A DNA stretch of 64,000 bases from Zingiber officinale (Eukaryota > Streptophyta > Magnoliopsida > Zingiberales > Zingiberaceae), in NCBI RefSeq assembly GCF_018446385.1, contig NC_055988.1, positions 63,265,788 through 63,329,787 on the forward strand, in the 5' to 3' direction. The notes below the pieces were generated by a model. That model ran no database searches. It was given only the letters and a program-made list of their open reading frames with translations, and had not been told where the DNA came from. This document shows, one piece after another, positions 54,603 through 64,000 of the stretch (position 1 is the first letter of the stretch; each line of letters opens with the position of its first letter). The position numbers and the translations under genes are program-made.

Positions 54603-55586
54603 GGTTTCTCCTCTTTTGAAAAGGAGGAGACTCTGCCTTTGGGGAGATGGAACCTTGAGGCTTTCCTTCACCTTTTGGGCATTGATCCGACGATTTCAAG
54701 GAGTTTTTCATCCAAGATTCGACTCCGGTGGCACGTATTGGTTCCGAAGATCACTCGTCGTCTTTAGATAAGAATTTCTTCTTTATCTTCTTGATTGAGA
54801 TCGAAATGTTTACGATCATCTTGTCTTCGGTTCTTTTCTCTTGTTTCATGGAGTAGATCTCCTTGTTCTAGGATGGAGGAAGTATTTGTGATGTGAATTG
54901 ATGTATGAATTCATGAATTTGCCAACTTCTTGTTTCAATGATGTTGTTATGTTTTGTATCAATTCAATCTTATGTGGATTGTTGTGTTTGGATCAATTAC
55001 CATTCTTGATTGGTTGTTTGTAATTCTTGAGGATCTTGTAGAGGAATTCTCTAGAATATATGATCGAGGGGCGTCGTGACAGGGCTGCCCCATTAACGGA
55101 CATTTAGGGGACCACCTTGAAGGGTGATGCAAGAATCTACAAAGAAGAGGGATAGATGAATGCACTGTACTCTATATCTTGATGTGAATTGATTAGTGAT
55201 GAGTATGACGGAGAGGCGTCGTGATAGGGCTGCCCCGTTAACGGATTTCATAGGGATCATTTCTATTTAGTTTCTTAAGGTGTTTTCTGCAGAAGATAAG
55301 CGACAACTTCTTGCAAACACATGACAATTGAGGATAAGGTTGGTAGACCATATTACATTGATAAGTATCACAAAGAAACCAAATCTTCTAGAACTTCCAT
55401 ATGACCTAGTTTCCTGCATTACCTTTCTATTTCTATTTTCTAGTTTTGGTTTTAGTCCATGTAATTCTTGTCCGATTGTTTGCTAATTCATTTTGATACA
55501 TCTTTAGTGATTATAACCAGTCCCTGTGGATACGATACCTTTTTGTATTACTGACGACGTATCCGTACACTTGCAGAGACGTAACA

Positions 55587-56689
55587 ATGGTAGCAAAGGT
55601 GAGGTAGTAACGACGTTGGAGGTGATGAGCCAGTGATCCCCTCTCAAGTCCCTGCAGAGCTTGCCGACGATGGCGAATGGACAACAAACAACGGACGACG
55701 AACGATGGTAGCCCATGGCTACTAGCCTACAACTATGGTAGCATGCCACCCCGACATACCGCAACAGTGGCATGCGGCGATAACACGTGATGATGGTGTG
55801 TTACCAGGAAAGCCAGACGGTGGTAGTGTCTTTGGAAGACATCGTGGCTGGCTTTTCTATTACCTGGCAGCAAGGGAGGCGGTGGCTGCGGTGAAGGCCA
55901 CGATAGTCAATGCGGCGACAACAAGGCGCGCTTGTTCATGGTGGTGAAGCAAGGCGGTGGTCATAGTTGCGGTTGTCTCCCCTATGTTTCGAGGGTGAGG
56001 GTAGCAACTGTGGGAATTACGACAGTGGCAGTGGGAGGCGACGCGGTGGCTCGAGGTTACGTCAGTCAACAGTGATGCGCAGTAGTGGCATCACCGCATA
56101 ATGGCATTAATGCATGGCGGCGTCATCGCACGTCAGCAGTCGGGAAATCATCACCAGGAGCAAACGAGGCGTGGCGTCGGTGGAGGTACGTGCACTGTCG
56201 TTATTGCACGGCACCACGACAGCATCAGATCACGCTGTGAAACAGCGATGGAGGAGACAGGTGTGGCGACGGACACCCGTCGGTGCTCATGAGGAGGTAG
56301 GGCTACCCTCGATGGACGGAGGAGAGGTTCTCCGGCAAACAGTAGGAAGCGCAGCGGTGGTCGAGCGCACGACGCCGCTCGCGAGTGTGAGAGGGAGGCA
56401 GCCCGATCAACATAGGGTTTAATAACAAAAATCTAACTTTATAATCAATCAACTCCTTGTTTAAATAGGTATTCTAAAGAGGCTTTATTTTTTAACCTCT
56501 TCATAAAATATAAAAAAGACTCCTAAAAATATTAGAAAAATTCCAGTAATTGTTTTTTTAAAAAAATCATATAAACATGTTTTCTGATAAATTATCTACT
56601 AAAAATATTTATTTTCTCTAAAATAATTTAATTATGTCTAATTTTTAATATTATATATATATATATATATATGTCACACCTGTAATATC
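55587..56689. other. GC-rich stretch and AT microsatellite, nature unknown
   Basis: From 55587 to about 56420 the sequence is rich in GTGG, GGCG and CGACG motifs with many short overlapping ORFs on both strands (the longest 102 codons at 56114-56422, Arg/Val-rich). None resembles a known protein to me, and no splice sites stand out. It looks like a decayed GC-rich exon or repeat. After 56420 it turns AT-rich, with a (TA)n run at about 56652-56672. It is flanked by the Athila LTR end and a Copia relic. Confidence 0.4.
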
Positions 56690-57130
56690 TGATCTACAAA
56701 TTTATCGAAGTATTGTTGGAGCCTCATAATATATCACACGCCATGATATTATCTTTTATAATAAATTGTGCTTGTTAGTTTATGCATGCTCCCACAGAAC
56801 AAAATTGGAAATGTGTGAAAACAATATTTCACTATCTCAAAGGTACTATTTCTACATGGTCTCCTTTTATATCGTCAATCGTCTCGAGATTACAGATCTA
56901 TAGTAATGTGGATTGGGCAAGTTCTCTTGAAGAGAGATGCTCTACTAGTGGATATGAAATATTTCTTAGATGAAACCTTATCTCATGGAATTCGAAAAAG
57001 AAACCTATGGTATCTTGTTTAAGCACTGAGGTAGAATATAAAGCTATAGCAAATACAATGTCTAACATTATTTGGTATCAATCACTTCTCTCTGAACTTC
57101 ATCTTGCATCAAATATTACACAAAAAATTT
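56690..57130 (+). pseudogene. Copia RT end / RNase H relic
   Basis: Translation gives MHAPTEQNWKCVKTIFHYLKGT (the thumb-region segment before RNase H), SNVDWASSLEERCSTSGYEIFL (first Asp, Copia type), then after a [29 protein letters not shown] (Glu) and [11 protein letters not shown]. The order and motifs are those of Copia RNase H. At least two stops are present and no LTR can be linked. The fragment ends at the CACTA terminus at 57136. Confidence 0.85.
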
Positions 57131-57135
57131 AGTGT

Positions 57136-57420
57136 CACTACAACAAAAACCCTCATAGACATCGGTTTTCCACCGATGTCTATTACATTTTCGACCGATG
57201 TCTATGAAGGCGATGTAAAAGGTCTGCCATTTTAGACATCGGGTTAAAACCAGTGTAGTATCACTTAACAACATCGGGTGTAAAACCGATGTAATATTAT
57301 ATGTTAATAACACCAGTTTTGACAGCGGTATACGACCGATGTAATATTAGTTAATGACAACAGTTTTGCAGCGGTAGAAAACCGATGTAATATCAATATT
57401 GTTTAACAACATAAATTCGA
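57136..57420. repeat. CACTA terminal and subterminal repeats (second element)
   Basis: About eight copies of an ACCGATGT(C/A)TA or GACATCGG motif in both orientations next to the CACTA end. The motif sequence is entirely different from that of the element at 28952, so they are separate families. Confidence 0.8.
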
Positions 57421-57608
57421 TTTTCGAAATAGTGAAAACCTAATATTATCACCAAGCAAATCATAAAATTAAGTTAATATTATTAATTCACTAAGAAAAT
57501 CACAAATAAAAATGCACCGATATATCTAAACACACCAAGTCAATATCCATATAACCAACACATAAATATTCTTCTTACAACATAAAAAGATAATAGATAT
57601 TGTGTACA

Positions 57609-59205
57609 TCAAGTCAGTATCCATAAATTACACATAACTATTCTTCTTACAACATCAAAAGGTAATAAATAGTACACAAATATTCTTTTTACTGGTGCCA
57701 ACGTTATCCTTCTTGCTCTATGCAGAGATTTAACTAAATCTTCCCCAGTAGTTTTATTTGTTAATAGAAAATTCTCTTTATCTATTACTGGATGGGCACC
57801 TCTGCTTGTTTGATGTCCTGAGGGTGACAACTGATTGGTGATTCTTTGTAAAGGAGGCCTCCATCTTAAAGGAGCCATTGGAGGCTTTGGGAACTTTGCA
57901 ACATCCTTCTTAGTTGTCCTCTCACCATTTAATTGATTCTCCAGTTCTCTTACCTGAATAGAATAAAATAGTCAATATGGATATAAAGCAGTTTGTTGCT
58001 TACATAAGGGAAATTAAAGATGTTGTAAATTCTACTCAAATAGAGATTGAAAATGAGATAAGTAACCTTTTGCTGGTAATTTTTACTTGTTTACTCAGCT
58101 TCTTTTATCTGCACATTTGAAATAATCTGTTATAAGGCAACTGATTTAAAAGAAGCTAAACATAGTGATGCATGATGTATAGTAAATTATTATGATTTTT
58201 CTTGGAATAAATAAAATAATTTATTCACATTATCTTCATTTGGTTCAATTACTATCAGTTGGATCACCTTCTTGAGGCCATTCAAGTTCCTCATAAGCTA
58301 GACTAATAAAAGTATATGGGCAATTTGGTCACTACAACTTTGTTATAACTAACTTTACTTTTTGCACTGGGTTGACTAACTTTACTTATCTTGCAATGTT
58401 TTGAAAACATTCTCCCGAGATGTGTATTTCAGCTGCATCAATTGCAAGCTTTCATTCAACCTTATGTTTTCTTTTTCACTCTGAAGGAGCTTATCAGCCT
58501 GTACAACAACTCTTATTAGGCATCACATAATTGCAGAAGATACAAAACCTGCATATGTATTGCCAAATAGAACAAAATTTTAAAACTAGCAACAGTAGCC
58601 AATATGCAGTCAAAACAGATATATCATTTGTTTAAGCTTGAAACTCTCTGCTAAATATGTCTGCTTTCGGACAAGACCATGTTCAATGCCTCGGACTCTG
58701 CTAGGAAAGTTTAGTGAGCATAATGTTTCACCTAAATCTGCTGAACTTGGGCTAATATGTGCAAACATGAGTGTCTTGCAATCTTATATTGTGAATGAAA
58801 ATTATCAGTGAAGGATAATGTGTCAAATTTTCTTCTGGCAATAAAAATAACGGTATAAACTAGTTGTTGTTTTTGAACCTAAACAACAAGATCATCACAG
58901 CTAGATGGTTACTATTCTTAAGGTTTTTTCTCACCTAGAGAGCTCTGGAGCAAATGTGTTAGCTTAGAGTTCCTGCAAAAGACATCTCTCCTTTAGTACA
59001 ATGAAAAATTCAAACTAGTTTAGATAGTAAAATAGAAGCATATGACTATGAGCATTAGAAGGAACCTATATGGAATATGTGAGTTCTTGGAGGCAAGAGC
59101 AGAGATCACATCTCCCAAAGCTGATAGAGACTTATTGATGAATTGAGATTCCTTCAGCCTCTCTCCTTCTACTTCAATCTTGCCAAGACGCCCACTATTA
59201 GCTAA
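57609..59205 (-). pseudogene. Kinesin-14-like gene fragment, motor end to C-terminus
   Basis: Minus-strand exons at about 59205-59065 ([20 protein letters not shown]...[20 protein letters not shown], kinesin switch II helix region), 58975-58933 (NSKLTHLLQSSL), 58783-58640 (HISPSSADLGETLCSLNF...RVRGIEHG, motor end), 58498-58401 (coiled coil, LLQSEKENIRLNESLQLMQL) and 57952-57609 (basic C-terminus with RPPLQRITNQ and RRITLAPV). GT/AG borders are recognisable at most. The ATP-binding P-loop and switch I part of the motor are absent, so it cannot be a motor. Kinesins of this class walk toward microtubule minus ends. Captured by the CACTA element as genomic DNA. Confidence 0.8.
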
Positions 59206-59369
59206 AAATTGTCAGGCAAAAATCTAACCATCTTTCTATAAAATGCATTAACTTTGGTCATAATCAAACAAAATGCATAATGTCAATGTAAAACAGGAAG
59301 AAACTACTGAGTGATAGTCTACTCAGAACGTTAGAATTAGATTGAAAAGTATCTTCTTTGTCTTATCAG

Positions 59370-59410
59370 CATGGGTTGCACAATGCACAATGCACAATGC
59401 ACAATGCACG
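59370..59410. repeat. Microsatellite (GCACAAT)n
   Basis: Four to five copies of the 7-base unit TGCACAA in what was an intron between kinesin-region exons. Confidence 0.85.
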
Positions 59411-59589
59411 ATAGAAAAGTTTAATCCCTGCCTAAAATTCATCTTAGTATTTACTACTCTGGTCACTTTCATATTGAAGAATGAAGATTGCATCAAGAAA
59501 AGCTTCCACAGTACTTATAAGGTTGCAAAGAATAGAAGAATCTTTCGTGGATGGATGAAGGTTAAGCGATTTAATCTTTTGTTCTTTCC

Positions 59590-60290
59590 TTCTCCAGAAT
59601 CTGGGGGATCAGGGCTATTAGGTACAGATTGCACAGCATGGAGGGTTTTGAAGGGCACGAGGGGTTGTTTCAGTTGCTCCACCTGAGCAGGTACAACTAG
59701 GAAAACAAAAGGAAACAAAAACATTTTAACAGACAGAAGTCAAATTTTATGAGAAAAACTAAGCTATAACTGCTTCAGTCCAAGAATTCATATAGAAAAC
59801 TTGGGGACAAGACAAATTTAAATCAATAATGACCAACAGATACAGGGAGTGGAAATATGCTTGAAAAAAAAAAGCTATGTATATCAGCATTTCAAGAAAT
59901 TTTAGTAATCTATATGGTTTTTATAATTCACAAACAACAACCAGTCGTGCATGCTTCTCGGAATAATGAATGAACTAACAGTTAATAGGAAAATAAATAT
60001 CTCATACCTTTCACAAGAAGCCTTTTCAATGTTTCATCTACTTCTAGCTCCTCACCATTATGTCTTTCTGGGCGCATTGAACTCTTGCGAGAGAGGGCCT
60101 TCTGTGGTGGCACAAATTTAACTCAAAATTTCACATTTGACTATGAATGAGAAGAGGTTCTGAAGCTTGTATTTATGTTGTTCATGCAAAATCAAAACTC
60201 ACTGGTGTCTTTGGACTTCCAGAGCAGCATTCGTCAGGTGATTGTGCAAGACTTTCCATATCCACAACTGTATCGCCAACTTTCTCCATG
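59590..60290 (-). pseudogene. Possible upstream exons of captured gene
   Basis: Three open stretches on the minus strand with plausible splice borders: about 60290-60204, starting ATG (MEKVGDTVVDMESLAQSPDE); 60107-60011 (KALSRKSSMRPERHNGEELE, then VDETLKRLLVK); and about 59745-59590 (VEQLKQPLVPFKTLHAVQSV, then PNSPDPPDSGE). They lie upstream of and in the same direction as the kinesin exons and could be its N-terminal exons or come from another gene. I do not recognise them with confidence. Confidence 0.45.
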
Positions 60291-60425
60291 ACTATTTTTT
60301 GTTAATTTTGCTGGCAGATGGATTCGATGGATTCAGCAAGAAACCAATACTACGATAACCACAGTAGAATGATTTCACTAGGCAATCAAGGTTTGTAGTT
60401 CTTATCGTTTTAAGTACATTAACTT

Positions 60426-61977
60426 TGTAATGGAAGGTGATCCCGTCCGGAAGCTGAGTCAGATGAAGACGGGCCTTGTTGTGCTGAAGGTTGACGGAAA
60501 GTCGTTGAGATGCTGAATCAGCGAGGTACCCCGTGGACAGGTGCACACGGGCGATCATACGGAAAGAAAGGATCAGGAGGATGACGATGTTGCTCTGCAC
60601 ACACTCAGACGAGTCACCCGGTCGTTAGAGACCAGAAACCAGGGAAAAAGTCCCCGGGTCAGGCCCTCCGACGCTCAAGTCAGGTACTTTTTCCCCAGAA
60701 ATCACAGAGAAAGTACGGAAAGTAAAAGACTGGTAAGAAAATGACGAGTGAGCGTACCTGCGTAAGGGACAAAGCATCCCTTTTTATACTACAATTGATG
60801 CTTCTGGAACCTGGCGAATGTCAGGGAATGTCGGGTGTCAGGCTCTGTCTGGCGGTGATCGACACGTGACTTTCTCTTATAGGCTGGCTGAGGAACCAAG
60901 AGGAGTATGAGCCTCCCTCCGTTAGAATATTCCCTGACATGTGATGATTATTCTCTGACAAGTGGTTACGATTCCTTACATGCTTATTTATCATGTAGTG
61001 TCGGCCTCCTGACTCACCTTCGTCTGCCTCGCTCGATGTACGTATCGACGACCTGCTGATTCCCGACCACCTCTGCTTATTACCATCCAAGGAAAGTACG
61101 TTCCGACCTGCACACTAGGTCTAATTCCCGACCCACATCTATTTATTGCTGTCCAGGACATGTGTGATCCGACCTGCACGTTGGGTCTAATTCCTGACCT
61201 GCATCCGTCTGCTGTTTATCCATGGTATGAACGTCCCGACCTGCACGCTGGGTCGGATCCCTGACCTGCATCCATCTGTTGTTTATCCATGGTATGAACA
61301 TCCCGACTTGCACGCTGGATCGGATCCCTGACCTGCATCCATCTGCTGTTTATCTATGGTATGAACGTCCCGACCTGCACGCTGGGTCGGATCCCTGACC
61401 TGCATCCATCTGATGTTTATCCATGGTATGAATGTCCCGACCTGCACGCTGGGTCGGATCCCTAACCTGCATCCATCTGCTATTTATCCATGGTATGAAC
61501 GTCCCGACCTGCACGCCGGGTTAGTTTCCTGACCTGTATTGCTTCACCGGAAGTTTTATTCGGTATACCCATCCGATCCATAAGCTGATTCCTTGGTCGC
61601 TCTCAATCCCTGATTATATCTGACCCATGGATCCGATCCTCAATTGACTTTGATCCTGGGGTCGGATCTATTTTCGACTCCTTTTGAGGTCAGATTCGGC
61701 CCACCTTGTGAATACTGTCCTTTGACCAGTCTCTCCACCGAGGCTTTGACTTTAGCCACGTGTGCCGGAATCTTAACCTCCTTGAAATTCTGATTCTTGA
61801 CCTCCACGATGGCATTGCCACGGAGGCTAGACTTTTGACCTCCATGCTGGTGTAACTTTTGACTAGCCACAAGGGCTAGACTTCTGACCTCCAGGCTGGC
61901 ATGACTTTTGACCCTTCTGTGGCTTTGACTCCTTGCCAGATCATCACGCAGACCCCACATTCATACACCGTATCACA
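60426..61977 (-). mobile_element. LTR of an unclassified retrotransposon
   Basis: TGTAATGGAAGG...GTATCACA, 1,552 bases. On the minus strand it starts TGTGATACGGTG and is preceded by a GAGGGGGAGGCT polypurine tract (about 61978-61989), as a 3' LTR would be. A minus-strand TATA box TATAAAAAGGG lies at about 60777-60787. It holds the 67-bp tandem array (61160-61545) and GC-rich CCCGTCCGGAAG...GACGGGC inverted repeats at 60442-60472. No target duplication could be confirmed. Boundaries are my inference. Confidence 0.5.
61160..61545. repeat. Tandem repeat, 67-bp unit
   Basis: CCCGACCTGCACGCTGGGTC recurs with starts at 61235, 61302, 61369, 61436 and 61503, exactly 67 bases apart. Each unit has GACCTGCATCCATCTGC and TTTATCCATGGTATGAACGT. 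Diverged half-units continue on the left from about 61090. Confidence 0.93.
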
Positions 61978-62399
61978 AGCCTCCCCCTCAAGTCTAGTCG
62001 AAGGAAGACCCAAGTCTGACTGACTAGACCCATACACACCTCTGTAATCTCTGCCTCCTGCCCTACTTACCGTACCAACTTTTATGTCCTGTCACCTGGG
62101 ACACCCTGTCTGCGTAATTGCTTTAGTGGTTGCATCGAGTACGATGCCTGTGTAATTGCTTTAGTGGTTGCACCGAGTACGGTGCTTGCGTAATTACTTT
62201 AGTGGTTGCATTGAGTACGGTGCCTGCGTAATTGCTTTAGTGGTTGCATCGAGTACGGTGCCTGCGTAATTGATTTATCTTGAATACTCACTCTCCTCTT
62301 TAAAAAGACCTCAAGACGATTCCTTCTCGCATTCTTCTTTTCCCCTAATTTCTTCCTGCTTTTCGTCACTCTACCTTCTCCCGGTTTCTCATTAACACA
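61978..62399 (+). other. Spacer with 38-bp tandem repeat and possible promoter
   Basis: TGCGTAATTGCTTTAGTGGT, extended to a 38-base unit with TGCATCGAGTACGGTGCC, repeats about four and a half times between 62108 and 62275. A TTTAAAAAG TATA-like box at about 62299-62307 is followed by a CT-rich leader and the ATG at 62400. Confidence 0.7.
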
Positions 62400-62718
62400 A
62401 TGCATTCACCCTCTTCCGACGAGGTTGATCAGCCATCCCCCCAAGTGCGGATACATCAACTCACCCAACAGCTTGCAGAGAAGGAGCGCAAGCTGAAAAA
62501 CATGTCCGTGGAGCGAGACCGTCAACTTGCTTCCTGGCGGGACGCAGACGCCTTGTATCGCCTTGCTAAATCTCGCGTTCACGCTGAAAAGGCGATGAAA
62601 GAAAAATACCAATCTGACCTGCAATGCCATCTTAGCCTCTAGGAGCATCTGCAGTGAGGGCATGAGGCCGAGCTATCCCTCCTCCGTGCGTGCCTTGATG
62701 ATAAGCAAGACACCATCT
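62400..62718 (+). pseudogene. Short coiled-coil ORF, truncated by C LTR
   Basis: Starts MHSPSSDEVDQPSPQVRIHQ and runs 80 codons to a TAG at 62640. Coding-like sequence continues in the same frame beyond it (HEAELSLLRACLDDKQDTIL) up to 62718, where a C-type LTR is inserted. Residues 15-75 are rich in Leu, Glu, Lys and Arg with heptad spacing, so a coiled coil is likely. A TATA-like box and CT-rich leader precede it. I do not recognise the family. It could be the gag-region protein of the retrotransposon whose LTR is at 60426, although the strands would then disagree. Confidence 0.45.
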
Positions 62719-64000
62719 TGTTAGGTTCTTCGGGCCGCGAAAATCGCTTTTCGCGTCGCGGAAACCCCGAATCACCCAAGGCCAACGGATCCGTGCAAGG
62801 AAAACCGAACGATAAATACGAGTACGAGTTTGAAAAACCTTTTAGATCTACTCCTAGATCTACATGTTAAGAACTTTACCCTTGTTACGTGCCTTTCGCG
62901 TTCCCGCTCGTCCAAGGAGTTGCCGGATCTCTAGACCGTCAAGCGTCGGTCCTCTAGAAGTATCCACACAGACACATAGGTGGAGAAAACCTTACACAAA
63001 GGTGTGATAGCACCTTGGTAAGATTCGGCCAAGGCAAGGAGGAGAGGGAGAGGAAGAGCTTCTTGAGGAAGAAGAAGAAGATACACCACTTGAATGAAAA
63101 TTGAAATCACAATCAAACACAAAGTGGCCGGCCACTCTCAATGCTGAAAAACTCCCAAATTAATTGCATTAATTGCAATTAATATGAAACCATTAAAGAG
63201 AATGGCTTTGTAACTTCCATGAGGTAGCACCCATGATGATGTGGAGTATCATCATTGGTCCACCTAATGCCAACTCACCAATGAGGTGGCAAAAAGGTCA
63301 AGTCAAAATTAACCTTTGGTCTTCCTTCTTAAGTCAAGTCAAACTTGACCCAATCTCTTCCATGGTTGATCTAATCTAACCATTTGATTCAAGCCAACTT
63401 AATATAATGAATCTAATTCATTTAATTAAATTGATTTAATGAGTCAAAATCTAAATTAGACTCATTGAACACATGAATCAACTTGAGTCGAACTCAAGTT
63501 AGCCCAATTAGGATTACTCTTAATCCAATTTGATTCATCAAATGAATCTAATCCTCTTGGTTCATCATATGAACCTAATCTCCATCTAATTGTCCTAAGT
63601 GTGTGACCCTATAGGTTCTTGTAACGTTGGCAATGCCCTAAACCCATTTAGGAGCATAAGTAATGAGCGGTATCTAGCAACACATCATTACTACCCAAGT
63701 TACAAGAATGTCGAGATCCGACATCACCTTGTGACTACTAATTGTGACTCCTCACAATATGTGACATTGTCCTTCTATCCTAGACATCTAGATTGATCAA
63801 TATGAGGCATAGACCGTGTCATCCTCTAATCAATCTAAATCTTGAACTCCAAGTAGACTCACTCGATCAAATGAGCTCAACATCTAATGTTGACTCATTT
63901 GGGCATGGCCATGCACTTAGTGGTCTCACTCTATCAAGAATATCGATGTCGCTCCCGTCATATGGGAGGGATAGATCCCATCTACATCACTTACATCCCT
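62719..64000 (-). mobile_element. C-type Copia LTR, runs off the window
   Basis: TGTTAGGTTCTTCGGGCCGCG at 62719, colinear with the other C LTRs up to the window end (corresponding to about 70% of the LTR). The left flank is CATCT (62714-62718). Whether it is solo or part of a full element cannot be seen. ORFs inside (62931-63122, 63599-63796) recur in other C LTRs and are not genes. Confidence 0.9.

Larger units (their letters stand above)
44161..55586 (+). mobile_element. Athila-type Ty3/Gypsy element, pol-deleted
   Basis: A tRNA-Asp primer-binding site, decayed gag and protease, a GGGAGGCAACCCAAG end-of-pol motif, an ATHILA ORF1-type gene, a CTGGGGGTG polypurine tract and an Athila LTR are in the order expected for this group. 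RT, RNase H and integrase are missing between 47690 and 47900. The 5' LTR has lost its first part (starts at 44161), so no target duplication can be shown. A solo D LTR lies in the 3' LTR. The element is non-autonomous. Confidence 0.88.
51359..55586 (+). repeat. 3' LTR of Athila element, split by solo D LTR
   Basis: TGATGTGCGTAG...GACGTAACA. Without the 2,590-base D LTR and its duplication it is about 1,633 bases. CACG-type palindromes occur on both sides of the insertion (51665-51760 and 54390-54570), followed by the TATA box at 54595-54602 and the leader shared with the 5' LTR. Confidence 0.9.
57136..60425. mobile_element. CACTA element, left part, carrying kinesin exons
   Basis: CACTACAACAAAAACCC at 57136 is a CACTA-type terminus. 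It is followed by subterminal inverted repeats built from GACATCGGTTTT and ACCGATGT (57160-57400). No matching right end (TTTTTGTTGTAGTG) was found up to 64000, so it is truncated or interrupted by the LTR at 60426, or it extends beyond. Its interior carries minus-strand kinesin-14-like exons with introns. No transposase was seen. Confidence 0.7.

Noticed and set aside
56114-56422. 102-codon host gene
   Set aside because: Low-complexity GC-rich frame overlapping others, no recognised domain, no start context or splice evidence.

Overview
This is a stretch of a large, transposon-saturated flowering-plant nuclear genome. Nearly every base belongs to an LTR retrotransposon, a CACTA-type DNA transposon or a repeat inside one. 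I see no complete host gene in its native place. The species cannot be fixed from the sequence. A repeat-rich monocot, perhaps of the ginger order, is only a guess.

Positions 1-27022 are one deep stack of nested insertions. The outermost visible layer is an Athila-type LTR (right end 25713-27022). Inside it, in order, lie a Copia-type LTR 'D' (right end 25381-25712), a Copia LTR 'C' (5453-5799 plus 24098-25380) and a Ty3/Gypsy element of the Tekay/Del type (5800-24092, minus strand, gag-protease-RT-RNase H-integrase-chromodomain, now broken). A SIRE-like non-autonomous Copia element (7664-14926) sits in its 3' LTR, and a solo C LTR (17085-18943) sits in its pol gene. The SIRE-like element has a 5' LTR fused to a miniature retrotransposon (TRIM). 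A second Gypsy-type LTR (1-5452), itself carrying a solo LTR (1095-2824), entered the same C LTR. Left ends of several outer layers lie outside the window.

Positions 27889-43526 are a minus-strand Copia element with gag, protease, integrase and RT/RNase H remnants and its 5' LTR and primer-binding site. Two later insertions are very clear. One is a complete 727-bp TRIM (38123-38849, 5-bp target duplication). The other is a complete 7.1-kb CACTA transposon (28952-36079, 3-bp target duplication) that carries pieces of host genes: a multi-exon WDR75/NAN1-like WD-repeat segment, an exon of a calcium-dependent protein kinase, an unidentified short coding stretch, and a processed retrocopy of a UPF0729 (C18orf32-like) gene with poly(A) tail and 16-bp target duplication.

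Positions 43527-55586 hold an inverted LTR fragment and an Athila-type Gypsy element with a tRNA-Asp primer-binding site, decayed gag and protease, no RT or integrase, and an intact 482-516 codon ATHILA ORF1-type gene. Its 3' LTR is split by a solo D LTR. Positions 55587-64000 hold a GC-rich stretch of unknown nature, a Copia RNase H relic, one end of a second CACTA element carrying kinesin-14 exons, a further LTR with tandem repeats, a short coiled-coil ORF, and a C LTR that runs off the window.

The most notable patterns are the gene-capturing CACTA elements, the retrocopy nested in one of them, a TRIM/LTR chimera, and the fact that unrelated LTR families here each carry their own array of short palindromes or hairpins, in two families placed just upstream of a TATA box.
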